Of a DNA stretch of 57,791 nt, positions 43,801 to 52,660 are shown one piece after another. The position numbers and the translations under genes were made by a program. Source of the stretch: Gemmatimonadales bacterium (GTDB lineage Bacteria; Gemmatimonadota; Glassbacteria; GWA2-58-10); NCBI GenBank assembly GCA_024278175.1, contig JAJRTS010000047.1, forward strand, positions 1-57,791, read 5' to 3'. Below the pieces are notes generated by a model. The model made no database searches. It was given only the letters and a program-made list of their open reading frames with translations, and was not told the DNA's origin. The number at the start of each line of letters is the position of its first letter. Position 1 is the first letter of the stretch.

Positions 43801-45313
43801 TGACATAGTTGCCGGAACTATCGATACCTCCCCAGGTTTCCGTATGCGGTTCGTCCTGCTTGGCTACGCCGTCAAGGATGGTCCGAACCAGCGTGTTGGC
43901 GCTCTGGCCGCCTTCATCGCGGAACACCTGCATTGTTACGTTACCGATGCGGTTAAGAGTATAGCTGATAGTTGTAAAGTCCGCCTCGTTATCCAGATTA
44001 GCGGGACTGATTATCAGAGGCTCTACCGATAAACCGGTGATCTTAATCGGCTCACTGATCGCCGAAACCTGACGGCTGACCCATGCCAGGTTCCCGCTCT
44101 CATCGACCGCCGTAATCTCGAACCTGTATGTGTCGTCCGGCAAAACCGTCGACAGGGTGGCCTCATAAACCCCGTTGCCAATGAACGGAGGATCGAGCGC
44201 CAGTCCTGACGCCACGTTGACATTGGAACTGTTGTAGACCTCAACCAGCACGTTTCCGGCAAACGTGCGGACTTCGACCAGATTGGTAGTGTTATCGTTT
44301 TTGCTGCCAGCGACATTTGTTACCTGCGTTATGAAACTGAACTTAGCTGTGGATGTCTTGTTACGGTCTACAGGGTTATTCGTATTGTAGGCGTCGATTA
44401 TCACGCTGGCCGAGACAGCGACAGTATCGCCTGAATCAAGGACCCGCCCCCCCTGAATCAGAAAACTGATCTGGTTAGTATTAAGGCTTTTAGGAATGAA
44501 CTGCAGCCGGATAGGACTATTTATCGGAGGATTGATTTCGAGAGAATCATTAAAAAACAACGTATCATTGCTGGAGAACTTTGGATGGCTCTTGGGGTCA
44601 TCCATCACCAGATCAACAGGATTGTTATCGATATCGTAGGTCAACTTGAACGCGATATCTCCCACTTTATCGTTCTGCGGCAAGCCGGTAAGCCTGAATG
44701 ATATAATGGCCTCGTCATTGATCCCGTTGCCGTCCGGGCTGAACGGGTTGGGCGTAATCCCCACCGAGCTGATCACCGGCGGGTTGCTGTCGATCTTGAA
44801 AGTACCCGTAATGGGCTGGGTAGAGAACTGGTCGTCGCTGTCCAGGTCCTCGGCGCGGACCATGTAGGTCCAAGTGGAGTCAGGCAACAGCAAACTACCC
44901 AGTTTCCCGTCCCAGACATACTCGTTCAGCCCCGAGACAGCCGCATTGTTCAGGTAGATCGTATCCGAGGCAAATCCATATGTGGTATCACCCAGTAGAA
45001 GCGTGTCGTTGAGCGCTCCGCTGTGGAGGGTGTCGCCACCAACAATCACCAAGGTATCAAACCAGACTATCTCGATCGTAACTGCCGAGGCTTCGCTGAG
45101 GGAGAAACTGAACTTGGCGGTCTCGTTGACCCCGTCGTTGTTGGGGCTGAACGGGTTGGGCTCCACCTTGACGTTGGAGACCACAACGGGCTGATCCTGG
45201 GCATTGGCGGAAACGGCGAAAACAGCGGAGAGCAGACAGAATAGCGACACGATAGCAAAAAGCGCTATGGCGAACGCGGAGGCTGACCTGTCTTGAGATT
45301 TTTTTATCGGCAT
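40859..45313 (-). CDS. Giant secreted Ig-repeat protein with FlgD/T9SS-like C-terminal domain
   Basis: 1484 residues. Signal peptide (FAIALFAIVSLFCLLSAVFAVSANAQ) after a basic N-terminus. Two early repeats have the motif VEPNPFSPNNDGVNE and ITPNPFSPDGNGIND, as in FlgD-like and CHU-type ends. Ten or more Ig/cadherin-like beta modules follow, with recurring DNxPPD or TDNQKPEV linkers and DxAGN motifs (VIDRAGNQR, IPDAAGNS). The last 80 residues (AVLRIFNLRGDLVRRIDVSG... ending YYWEVTFSDGRIERIRKTLAV) match the FlgD-like/T9SS type A sorting domain. The start at ATG 45313 has only a weak ribosome site. A surface adhesin or fibre is likely. The PorV-like gene follows immediately. Confidence 0.8.
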   Translation of the reverse strand: MPIKKSQDRSASAFAIALFAIVSLFCLLSAVFAVSANAQDQPVVVSNVKVEPNPFSPNNDGVNETAKFSFSLSEASAVTIEIVWFDTLVIVGGDTLHSGALNDTLLLGDTTYGFASDTIYLNNAAVSGLNEYVWDGKLGSLLLPDSTWTYMVRAEDLDSDDQFSTQPITGTFKIDSNPPVISSVGITPNPFSPDGNGINDEAIISFRLTGLPQNDKVGDIAFKLTYDIDNNPVDLVMDDPKSHPKFSSNDTLFFNDSLEINPPINSPIRLQFIPKSLNTNQISFLIQGGRVLDSGDTVAVSASVIIDAYNTNNPVDRNKTSTAKFSFITQVTNVAGSKNDNTTNLVEVRTFAGNVLVEVYNSSNVNVASGLALDPPFIGNGVYEATLSTVLPDDTYRFEITAVDESGNLAWVSRQVSAISEPIKITGLSVEPLIISPANLDNEADFTTISYTLNRIGNVTMQVFRDEGGQSANTLVRTILDGVAKQDEPHTETWGGIDSSGNYVSLGTEQNYIVVLSVYDPITTQTSVSSIALTVDNQKPEVLTISPLDRRTNQASLEVRGRADAGALVRLYRNGELAAVPELNAIGTFQSVVELGGDGLKQIFAHAFDEVGNGPTVSDTQQVLLDTRPPVAVDTVMRSGGSRPGLKGLVLTEFGPGDTLEIVLSEGGANVSGLELPTVNMRVFGPGSDEISGTLSLADPDTARFVPLATYSDSGTYSLFASFADSLGNRDSLVAVFSVGAAQPAPNLDSVSVNLSRGGYLNSRLDLTQQGSQWVFTAHIRDYSGTGLDSATSTVQLLNRAAQDIIEGSWTITGGNIVYTVGQNIATDGSMDGWYVMLLIVNDNDPATATLVTSDSLFNDTRRPDTLSVSADTARLGVTLRDLAPGSGISLLRSSLTVRPPTGVTLPEMSSTNDGDSTLFVEFDPPLSEPGIYSVDVSVIDRAGNQRLVTSQFTVGSVQVLPRITAVSQPFGGPVRTQSLTQPLSVWVLLDDIAGVGIDWDITGVSLLGPDSVALAGTVSNATDTLQLSLDGLLSNSGQDDGRYTLQVHAVNRAGGVLDSTLDFVLDNLPPDTSALVFVGDSSTIRISITDRPAVAGVDSSGALLLGAVATIIGPGDQQLATTTTHDGINTMIVTIEGGKPQTAGTYNLLVAIPDAAGNSRNVTIPFSLNVTSVLSVCPPDSSVVTGELAAIVLKAQGLPDGESAGAASALTVTRDGINVSGTLSLLGDSMVFVLGDTLRSDGVDDGLYRIAGVFDALSLGPVRQVNTLFTLDNKPPDTVGVRIDISSGGTLVTVELSDGGDYPQVAGIDRDATTAVVVDQGGRETAPLSKRWLDGSSVEFSLAPFSRGGLNRLRLSAVDRAGLVATFNITVVNNEGAGQGASTAFVEEVPARTSANISFVSGRAGATITRAVLRIFNLRGDLVRRIDVSGRIGSNGSQVSAQWLLANDGGEYVNNGVFIYYWEVTFSDGRIERIRKTLAVARR

Positions 45314-45438
45314 GACCGGCCCGTAAAGATGTGAAATTGCCTCTGGCGGCGTGCCCGAAAAAAACACGCTGTTAAAGGGGTGCCTGAAAAACGGTGCGCC
45401 GGTGATTATTCTAATCACCCGGCGGCAAAAAAACAACC

Positions 45439-45614
45439 CGAGACCTTTGATTTAATCGAAAGAATTGAAAGAATAGTGAGGGGGAGAGACAAAACCTTTT
45501 AAAAAAGGTTCTTTTCTCTCCCCCTCACGCTCCCCCTCACTTTTTCCAAAATTTTTTATCAAGGGGCACCTCTTTCGGTCAGATCATGTGGTTACAATTA
45601 ACAACCCCTGAATT
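45439..45614 (+). repeat. Dispersed structured repeat R1, copy A
   Basis: About 176 nt, roughly 80 percent identical to 57509-57672. The core is GTGAGGGGGAGAGA (45476-45489) paired with TCTCTCCCCCTCAC (45515-45528), with an inner AACCTTTT/AAAAGGTT stem. A third, partial copy of the right arm follows. Conserved flanks include GAGACCTTTGATTTAA and TTTCGGTCAGATCATGT. It lies between rimO and the giant exoprotein gene. Confidence 0.85.
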
Positions 45615-45735
45615 GCCTTTTGATACACAAAAATGAGTGCGCTGAAAAACTTCCTCATCACAATTCAGTCGGCCAATTTTTCAAAGGTCTCAACCCGTAA
45701 AACCGTGGCGGCGGCCCTCCGGGTGCTTACCGCCG

Positions 45736-47082
45736 TTACGGCTCACCGAACAGGTCGTAGTCCCCGCTTTCGGTGATCGAGACGGGGATTATCCGCCCCG
45801 GAGAGATTGAAGCTGCTCCGTGGGCCGGATCGGTAAAAAAAACCTGGCCGTCCACGTCCGGCGCATGGGCCCGGCCCCGGCCCACCCAGACGTACCGCCC
45901 GCCGAAGGATTCGTCCCGGTCAGCGGGCCGCTCGACCAGCACCGGCACGGTCTGGCCTACCCGGGCCGCGTTGAGCTCGGCGGAAATCCGGCACTGAAGC
46001 TCCATCACTTCTTCCAGGCGCCGCTCCTTCTCGCGCCGTGGGACGCTGTCGCCGCGGCCGGCCGCGGCAGTCCCTTCCTCCACGGAATAACTGAACGCGC
46101 CCAGGCGGTCGAACCGCACCGTGGCGATAAACTCCAGCAATTGCTCAAAATCCCGCTCGCTCTCGCCGGGAAAACCGACCATCACGGTGGTGCGCAGCAC
46201 GGGCGAGTCGATCAGCCTGCGCGCCAGTTCGATTTTTTCCAACAACTGCCTTCGGCTCACTCCCCGGCCCATCTCCTTCAGCACCCGGTCGGAGGCGTGC
46301 TGCACGGGCATGTCCAGGTATGGGACAATCCTGCTCTCGCCGCCGATCAGCGTCAGCAGGTCCTCATCCAGATGGGCCGGGTGGGTATAGAGCAACCTGA
46401 TCCACGGGACGGCGGTACCGGCCAGCAGGCTCTCCAGCAGCGAGACAATCCCGCCTGATCTTTTGCCCTTGCCCTTGCCCGTGTCAGCGCCCCAGGCTGT
46501 AACGTCCTGGGCGATCAGCACCAGTTCTTGCGCTCCCTGCTCTTCCAGAAAACGCGCCTCCCGCAGGATCGAGTCAGCCGGGCGGCTGGCCAACGCGCCC
46601 CGGATCAGCGGGATCGCACAGTAACTGCACCGGTTGTCGCAGCCCTCGGAGATTTTGAGATACGCCCAACCCTGACGGGTCGTCTCCACCACGCGCGGCA
46701 ACGGCGGGATATCGCAGGGTACCGGCGCGGTCAGGCCCAGGCAGCGGCGAAGTTGCTCCGGGAGCGAGCGCTGCTGCTGGCCCACGCCGATAAAGAGATC
46801 GACCTCGGGCAGGCTTGCGGCCAGTTCCACACGGTAGCGCTGGGCCATGCAGCCCACCACGGCCAGCACCCGGCAAGCTCCGCTCTTTTTCAGTTCGGCG
46901 GCTTCGAGAATAGTCTCCACCGCCTCCTCGCGGGCAGGCTCGACAAAACAACAGGTGTTGACCACCACGGCCTCGGCCGAAGCCAGCTCGCTCACCGGCA
47001 TAAAACCCTCGCGCCTGAGGTCGGCCAGCATGTACTCGCTGTCAACCTCGTTCTTGGCGCAGCCGAGCGTGATCAGGCCCAC
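45736..47082 (-). CDS. rimO: Ribosomal protein S12 methylthiotransferase
   Basis: Radical SAM enzyme that methylthiolates an aspartate of ribosomal protein S12. 448 residues. N-terminal UPF0004 domain: GLITLGCAKNEVDSEYML, VVVNTCCFVEPAREE and VVGCMAQRY carry the auxiliary-cluster cysteines. The radical SAM motif is C-x3-C-x2-C in ISEGCDNRCSYCAIP (about 147-154), followed by SRPADSILREA and YLDMPVQHASDRVLKEMGRG. A TRAM domain ends the protein. RimO is preferred over MiaB because of the GLITLGCAKN start and YLDMPVQHAS. The GTG 47082 start lacks a clear ribosome site; the upstream frame has no ATG, GTG or TTG before the TAA. Confidence 0.92.
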   Translation of the reverse strand: MGLITLGCAKNEVDSEYMLADLRREGFMPVSELASAEAVVVNTCCFVEPAREEAVETILEAAELKKSGACRVLAVVGCMAQRYRVELAASLPEVDLFIGVGQQQRSLPEQLRRCLGLTAPVPCDIPPLPRVVETTRQGWAYLKISEGCDNRCSYCAIPLIRGALASRPADSILREARFLEEQGAQELVLIAQDVTAWGADTGKGKGKRSGGIVSLLESLLAGTAVPWIRLLYTHPAHLDEDLLTLIGGESRIVPYLDMPVQHASDRVLKEMGRGVSRRQLLEKIELARRLIDSPVLRTTVMVGFPGESERDFEQLLEFIATVRFDRLGAFSYSVEEGTAAAGRGDSVPRREKERRLEEVMELQCRISAELNAARVGQTVPVLVERPADRDESFGGRYVWVGRGRAHAPDVDGQVFFTDPAHGAASISPGRIIPVSITESGDYDLFGEP

Positions 47083-47203
47083 ACGGGCGGAAGCACGTTC
47101 ATCTATAATTATGCTACTCTCTTTCTCTATCCCGAATTATTCACCAAGCAGGTAAGCCGAAAGTAACGATAGCGACGGCTTGTTTTTTTGGCAAAATTCA
47201 ACC

Positions 47204-48127
47204 TCAACGATTGTCCACAAACAGCGCCACCAGCGCACACTTGAGCCAGAGATCGAGGAAAATGCCCAGCACGGCCCCCAGCGGCACGCCTACAATCTGC
47301 ATCGCCAAGCCCAGCGGGGCGTTCCAGCCCTGGACAAACTTACCGCCCAGCGAGAACGGCGCGGCCACACTCCAGCTCAGTACGCCCAGCAGCAGCGATG
47401 CCGCCAGGTAGCAGACAACCAGCCTCCAGCGCTCTTTAAAAAACCGCCAGGCCCGCCACAGCGCCGCTCTCCCGTGATGGCCCTCCACTCTGGCCGCCGC
47501 CAGCGAGAACCGGTACCAGAGCATCGCGATCCAGCAGCAGAACACCGTAAGCACCCCGCTGACAACGGCCAGCGCAAGGCAGAGCAGCACCCACGGCGTA
47601 AGGAAACTCAGCTCACCGGTAACCAGCCCGGCCAGATTGAAAGAGAGCACGATAACCGGCAACAGCAGGATAACCATCGGCAGCAGCGGCAGCAGCGATA
47701 CCAGAGTGGTGATAGTCACTCCGGGGACGAACATCCTGCCGCCCTCCTCGAAAAACGACGAGGCGCTCACTTTGCCTACGCCGCCGTTTCCGGCCGCCAG
47801 CCCCCTGACAGCCACTCCGGTCAGCGCGCCGTGGTAGAACAGCAGCACCAGCAGGAAAATCCCGCAGCCGACAGTAAACCCGGCCAGCGAGAACAGGATC
47901 AGCGGAGCATGGCCCAGGATAAACGCCGACGGATCGCTGAACAGCAATCCCGGCTCGAAATAGCGCCCGCTCAGCCACCAGAACAACACCGGCAGGCCCG
48001 TGCCGCCCAACAGCAAAACCGGGGCGGTGGACGAGTAAAGAAACGCCCATCCCAGCAGCCAGATGTTTTTTCCGATCAACACCGCGGAGCGGCGCAGGGA
48101 TGCGACAACAAGTTCCACCGTGTTCAT
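47204..48127 (-). CDS. Polytopic membrane protein of unknown function
   Basis: 307 residues with about six membrane helices and small soluble loops (RGLAAGNGGVGKVSASSFFEEGGR; ARVEGHHGRAALWRAWRFFKERWR). The layout resembles DUF975/DUF4013-like membrane families, but no diagnostic motif is seen. The ATG 48127 overlaps the TGA of the alkD-like gene (ATGA), so they are translationally coupled. Confidence 0.7.
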   Translation of the reverse strand: MNTVELVVASLRRSAVLIGKNIWLLGWAFLYSSTAPVLLLGGTGLPVLFWWLSGRYFEPGLLFSDPSAFILGHAPLILFSLAGFTVGCGIFLLVLLFYHGALTGVAVRGLAAGNGGVGKVSASSFFEEGGRMFVPGVTITTLVSLLPLLPMVILLLPVIVLSFNLAGLVTGELSFLTPWVLLCLALAVVSGVLTVFCCWIAMLWYRFSLAAARVEGHHGRAALWRAWRFFKERWRLVVCYLAASLLLGVLSWSVAAPFSLGGKFVQGWNAPLGLAMQIVGVPLGAVLGIFLDLWLKCALVALFVDNR

Positions 48128-48816
48128 TTGCGACTCCCGGACAGGATCAGCCGTTGCTGCACCTTGCCTCCCGTCAACTCGCGAAGAGCGCCGTTGGCCA
48201 CCCAGCGTTCGGATTTTCCGCCGGTTTCGGCCAGGGCAACCGCCAGTTCGATAGCCCGGGCGTTGAGTTCCATGTTACGTTTGCCGATCTGCCGCAACGC
48301 CCAGTTGACAGCCTTGCTGACCAGCGGGCGCTCATCGGCGGCCCCGCGGCGGACCAGGGTCAGCAGCTTGTAAAATTCGGCGTCGGAGGCATTCTTGTCG
48401 TGGACCGCCAGCCAGGCTGTCATCGCGAACCCCGCCCGCTTGATATAGAGTTCCTCGCGGCCGCACCACTGCCTGGTTTTCTCCCAGGCCGGCCCGGCCT
48501 TGCGAAACAAACTGCCGCAGGTGGTATCGCAGAGCGCCCAACTGTCGAACTGGGCGGCCCAGCGTTCCATCAGCGGCCCGTCCACCCGCCGCGGGTCGGC
48601 CAGCAGGGCGGCCAGCAGACGGCTCTCGTGAATCCCGGCGTCCCAAAGCTCCAGCGCCAGTTCGTGGCTGATGCCAAGCTGACGGGCCAGGGTTCTGAGG
48701 GCGGCCATCGAAACACCCAGCGCGCGCTCCGGCCTGATCCCGTAGCGGGCCATGCCCTCGACATTTGCCGCGCTGCCCATCGTTTCCAGCTTGCGGAGAA
48801 TCTGCCGGCAGTTCAA
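48124..48816 (-). CDS. AlkD-like DNA alkylation repair protein
   Basis: 230 residues of helical HEAT-like repeats. VSMAALRTLARQLG, ALELWDAGIHESRLLAALL, WAAQFDSWALCDTTCGSLF and IKRAGFAMTAWLAV are typical of COG4912 (AlkD family) enzymes, which excise N3- and N7-alkylpurines without base flipping. The Asp and Trp of FDSWALCD correspond to the catalytic-site region. Overlaps the following membrane-protein gene by 4 nt and follows the lolA gene by 56 nt. Confidence 0.85.
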   Translation of the reverse strand: MNCRQILRKLETMGSAANVEGMARYGIRPERALGVSMAALRTLARQLGISHELALELWDAGIHESRLLAALLADPRRVDGPLMERWAAQFDSWALCDTTCGSLFRKAGPAWEKTRQWCGREELYIKRAGFAMTAWLAVHDKNASDAEFYKLLTLVRRGAADERPLVSKAVNWALRQIGKRNMELNARAIELAVALAETGGKSERWVANGALRELTGGKVQQRLILSGSRK

Positions 48817-48872
48817 ATGCGCTCCCGGTTAAGTTTCCCTTATTCAGTTGCCGTTGATAATCCTCTGCACTC

Positions 48873-49523
48873 TCATGGGCCGGTGCTCCCGGCCGGAGAG
48901 TCGGCCTCCAGCACCTGGGCGTTGGCCGGCGGCGTAAAGCTGAACAACTCCGGGGCCGGTGAGGTATCCGTGCTCGCCACGCCCAGGTCGAAAGTGTTGA
49001 AATTCCCCGTCTCGTCCAGGTAGCGCACGGCGCGGGTGGCGAACGTGAGTCTGTCCACCCAGGCGCGCAGGGAACGATAATAGGCGTTACGGTTTTTGGG
49101 TTCCAGCTCAAGCACGTAACACTCGGCCCCACCCCGGCTTGCCGTTCCCAGCAGGCGGCCGCCGAACCGCTCGGCCATCCTGCCGCCCAGCACGTAGACC
49201 GGCACATCGCCCCCACCGCCCTGCATCGATGCGCGAAGAACCTGGGGAATTTCCTGCCGGGGCATGTAGAACCACCAGTCGGTCCCGTCGGCGACCAGCA
49301 ACTGACCCGCCGGCTTGCGGTATTCCAACCTGATCAGGTTCGGCTTGAGAAAATAGAGCGTGCCACTGAAGGTTTCGCTCTTTTCCAGGGCGGGGACCTC
49401 GACCACCTGGGTAAAAGAAGCGCGCAGGCTGCCGATAGACTCATAGTAGCGGTCGATCCCGGCCAGCACGGACTGGAAATCAGCGGCCCGCCCGGTGGCG
49501 GGAAACAGCAGGGCCGGAACCAT
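48873..49523 (-). CDS. lolA: LolA-like outer-membrane lipoprotein carrier, apparent N-terminal frameshift
   Basis: Periplasmic chaperone that moves lipoproteins from the inner to the outer membrane. 216 residues in this frame, with FQSVLAGIDRYYESIGSLRASFTQVVEV, GTLYFLKPNLIRLEYRKPAGQLLVADGTDWWFY and a C-terminal beta-rich lobe. The frame begins MVPALLFPATGRAADF, which is only the end of a signal peptide. The missing start (MNFLTVYGHKLLTAF) lies in another frame from ATG 49570 and would join at a run of six T residues (A6 on the plus strand, 49524-49529). One extra T would give a perfect signal peptide. Sequencing error, slippage or a real mutation are the options. 128 nt separate it from ftsK. 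Confidence 0.82.
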   Translation of the reverse strand: MVPALLFPATGRAADFQSVLAGIDRYYESIGSLRASFTQVVEVPALEKSETFSGTLYFLKPNLIRLEYRKPAGQLLVADGTDWWFYMPRQEIPQVLRASMQGGGGDVPVYVLGGRMAERFGGRLLGTASRGGAECYVLELEPKNRNAYYRSLRAWVDRLTFATRAVRYLDETGNFNTFDLGVASTDTSPAPELFSFTPPANAQVLEADSPAGSTGP

Positions 49524-49651
49524 AAAAAAGCCGTTAAAAGCTTATGGCCGTAAACGGTAAGAAAATTCATCGGCAGAGGATGTCCGGCAAGTAGAGTTGT
49601 GGTAACATGTCCTGAATCTCTCCAACCGGTTTGTCGCCCGGAGGGAGCGGT

Positions 49652-52015
49652 TTATTCGATGCCAAAACCGGCCAGGTCCTCAGCGGCGATCAGCACCTCG
49701 CGCGGCTTGCTGCCATCGGGCGGGCCGACTATCCCGGCGCGCTCGAGCTGATCGACAATCCGGCCGGCGCGGGCGTAGCCCACCTTGAGCCTGCGCTGGA
49801 TCAGCGAGGTCGATCCCTGGTCGTGGCGCACCACCAGCCTGGCCGCCTCGCCGAACAACTCGTCACGGTCCTCGGCCTCTTCCATGTCCTCCAGCAGTTG
49901 CGGGGTCAGGCTGTCGAGAATACCGTTGCGCGGCCCCGGGCCGCCGTCCTCGTCATCTTCAGCCTCCCCGTCGGCGAACCACGGTTGTTCGCGCCAATGG
50001 GCGGCCAGTCCTTCAGCTTCATCGCTGGAGAGGTACGCGCCCTGGATCCGCACCGGGTCGCTCTGGCCGGCCGGGACAAACAGCATGTCGCCGTTGCGCA
50101 GCAATTGCTCGGCCCCGCTGACATCGAGAATCGTGCGGCTGTCGATTTTGGAGTAGACCTGGAAGCTGAGGCGGCTGGGGAAATTGGCCTTGATCAGCCC
50201 GGTGATGACATCGACCGAGGGCCGCTGGGTGGCTACCACCAGATGGATCCCCACCGCGCGGGCCATTTGCGCCAGCCGCACCAGCCCGGCCTCGATCTCG
50301 TTCTTGACGTCGCTGCACATCAGGTCACTGAGCTCATCGACCAGGATGACGATATAAGGCATCGGGTCCAGCTCATCCTGCAGCACGCCGTCCGGTCCCT
50401 TGACCGGCTTGCCCGAGGCCAGCTTTACGTTGAAGTCCTCGATGTTGCGCACGCTGTTACGCGAGAGCAGGCGGTAGCGGCGCTCCATCTCGGCGGTGGC
50501 CCACTTGAGGATGCCGGCTGCCTCGCGGGCCTCTGTCACCACCGGGTGCAGCAGGTGGGGGATGTCGTTGTAGAGGTTGAGCTCGATCATTTTCGGGTCG
50601 ATCATCAGCATCCGCACCTGGTCCGGCCCGAAATTGAACAGGATGCTGGCGATAATCATGTTCATGCAGACGCTCTTGCCGCTGCCGGTGGTACCGGCGA
50701 TCAGCAGGTGCGGCATCCGGGTCAGGTCGGCCACCCTGATCCGTCCCTCCAGGTCCTTGCCCAGGCCGATGGGCACGTGCTGGCTGCTGCGGCGGAAATC
50801 GTCGGTGGAGAACACATCGAGGGCCGAGACCATCTCCAGCACGGGATTCGGCAGCTCGACGCCCACCACTCCCTTGCCGGGGATCGGAGCCATGATCCGC
50901 ACTTTTTTGGCCCGCATGGCCATCGCCAGATCATCGGCCAGCGCGGCGATCCGGTTCACTTTCACTCCGGGCGCGGGCTTGATTTCGAACGTACTCACCT
51001 GGGGGCCGCGGGTGATATTGCCCAACTCGCCCTCCACATTGAAATCGGCCAGCTTGCTCATCAGCACGCGGCCTATCCGCTCCAGCTCCTCGCGGCTGAC
51101 CACGGCGCCGGAGCCGCTCCTGTCCTCCAGGATATCCAGCGGCGGCAGTTCGTAGCCGCCCTCGCCGGTGGCGCCGGACATGCGCGGTTCCGCCTGGCCG
51201 CCCGCTGGTTCAGGACGGTTATTTTCCGCATCATCGTGCCCCGTTTCTTCCACGGAGGGCGGCTCCTCGTCCATAATCCCCAGGTCGAACTGGAAGTCCT
51301 CGACCGGCTGCTCGGCCGGCATTTCGTAGCGCGGCTCCGGCCCGGCGTCATCTGGCTCCTCGGGTTCGTGGATTTCCCCGGCTGTTTTTTTCTTCCCGCG
51401 TTCAGTTTTTTTCTTCTTCTCCGGACGGTCCGAAACAGCCTTGAGGGCCGAGGCCGCCAGTGCGGCCATCAGCGACGCGGCTTTGGCTCCCCAGTCGGCG
51501 AGAGTGCGGAACGAGAGGCCGGAGTAAAAAGAAAGAAACAGCAGCAGCGCCGCCGCCACGGCCACGTAGGCACCCACCGGTCCCAGGCCCACGCTCAGCA
51601 ACCCCGCCAGCCAGTTGCCCAGCCGGCCCGCGCTCCAGTCCAGCGAACCGGCGGCAGGCTCACCGCCCAGACCGATCAGGATCACGGCCCCCAGGCCCAG
51701 CACCAGGGTGTAAACAGTGATTCGCAGATAGACTCTGGAACCACGGCCGCTGAACAGACGCCAGCCCCAGCACACCAGCATGACCGGCAACGCATAGGCC
51801 AGCACACCTGCCAGGTCTTTGAGCGATTCGTTGATAAACTGGCCCAGCAGGCCCACCAGGTTACGGTAGCCCTGGTCCGTCTGAGAACTGAATCCGGCGA
51901 GCAGCGCGGCGGGCAGCATACTGATTGCGCAGAGCAGACTCAGCGCAATCAGCAGGATTCCCAGTGCTTCCTCGCGCAGATCGCCTTTTCTCCCTGTTGA
52001 TGACTTACGGGCCAA
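49652..52015 (-). CDS. ftsK: DNA translocase FtsK/SpoIIIE
   Basis: 787 residues. Four N-terminal membrane helices (about 19-180) anchor it at the septum, then an acidic linker (about 195-300), and the motor from about 330. The Walker A is GTTGSGKSVCMN near residue 440, Walker B is in MLMIDPKMIELN and VILVDELSDLM. The C-terminal gamma domain (LIQRRLKVGYARAGRIVDQLERAGIVGPPDGSKPREVL) recognises KOPS DNA. It drives chromosome segregation. It begins the ftsK-lolA-alkD-membrane unit. Confidence 0.95.
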   Translation of the reverse strand: MARKSSTGRKGDLREEALGILLIALSLLCAISMLPAALLAGFSSQTDQGYRNLVGLLGQFINESLKDLAGVLAYALPVMLVCWGWRLFSGRGSRVYLRITVYTLVLGLGAVILIGLGGEPAAGSLDWSAGRLGNWLAGLLSVGLGPVGAYVAVAAALLLFLSFYSGLSFRTLADWGAKAASLMAALAASALKAVSDRPEKKKKTERGKKKTAGEIHEPEEPDDAGPEPRYEMPAEQPVEDFQFDLGIMDEEPPSVEETGHDDAENNRPEPAGGQAEPRMSGATGEGGYELPPLDILEDRSGSGAVVSREELERIGRVLMSKLADFNVEGELGNITRGPQVSTFEIKPAPGVKVNRIAALADDLAMAMRAKKVRIMAPIPGKGVVGVELPNPVLEMVSALDVFSTDDFRRSSQHVPIGLGKDLEGRIRVADLTRMPHLLIAGTTGSGKSVCMNMIIASILFNFGPDQVRMLMIDPKMIELNLYNDIPHLLHPVVTEAREAAGILKWATAEMERRYRLLSRNSVRNIEDFNVKLASGKPVKGPDGVLQDELDPMPYIVILVDELSDLMCSDVKNEIEAGLVRLAQMARAVGIHLVVATQRPSVDVITGLIKANFPSRLSFQVYSKIDSRTILDVSGAEQLLRNGDMLFVPAGQSDPVRIQGAYLSSDEAEGLAAHWREQPWFADGEAEDDEDGGPGPRNGILDSLTPQLLEDMEEAEDRDELFGEAARLVVRHDQGSTSLIQRRLKVGYARAGRIVDQLERAGIVGPPDGSKPREVLIAAEDLAGFGIE

Positions 52016-52478
52016 TCTTCGCGTCTCCGCTTAAGCTTTGCAAAAGAACGTCAAGAGAACAAGCCAGACCTGGCACCCGGCATGACTCAAGATAAAGCCG
52101 CGCATATGCCTTGTCAATCCGGCGCTTAGCAGCCGACTACCGCCACGACTGAACCAGGGGCGGGGCAAAATGGCCATTGTGTTACCCGGCGGGTCACAAC
52201 AAGCAACCGTCGTGACTGTACGATTAACAGATTTTTGACAGACGATGATGGATTTTGCGCACTCCGCCTGCTCGAATCCGAACAACGGGCAAGCTGCTTG
52301 TCATCCGGCAAAAGCAAGCCACACAGGGATTCAAAAAAATATTGACATTATCCGCCAAGAACTTGCGCCGCGGAGCGGCCGCCGCCGGTAGCCGCGCAAC
52401 AATTTTGAGCACGTTTCTTGCATTTATGCCGTTACTGATACCAAAGAGAGGAAATGCTTCTTTCAGGGAGAAAGTGAT
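52016..52478. other. Intergenic region between ftsK and the small plus-strand gene
   Basis: About 460 nt without a supported gene; weak frames on the minus strand lack start signals and protein-like composition. It must hold the ftsK promoter and that of the small gene. TTGACATTATCC near 52344 is a possible -35 element but has no good -10 partner. Confidence 0.4.
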
Positions 52479-52643
52479 ATGGGCAACACTCTACTGTCTA
52501 AAGAGCAGATCAGCCAACTCGTCAATTCGTGGCACAGCGCCCCGGCCGGCTCGCAGGAGCAGAAACTGATCGAGGACCTGTTCCTGATCACGGAAACTCC
52601 GATGCCGGTTCGCCAGGAAAAGCGAGACGTGGTGGCTGCCTGA
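52479..52643 (+). CDS. Small 54-residue protein of unknown function
   Basis: ATG 52479 is preceded by CAGGGAG with 8-nt spacing. The product starts MGNTLLSKEQISQLV and ends with RDVVAA, helical and charged with no membrane segment. It stands alone on the plus strand and converges with the coiled-coil gene, whose stop is 17 nt away. No family recognised. The good ribosome site and codon use suggest it is real. Confidence 0.5.
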   Translation: MGNTLLSKEQISQLVNSWHSAPAGSQEQKLIEDLFLITETPMPVRQEKRDVVAA

Positions 52644-52660
52644 ACCGTGGCCGGCGCCGC

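Noticed and set aside
49631-52000. Long open frame (789 codons) opposite ftsK
   Set aside because: It is the GC-rich antisense shadow of ftsK: rich in His, Gln, Arg and Gly, with no domain and no start signal.
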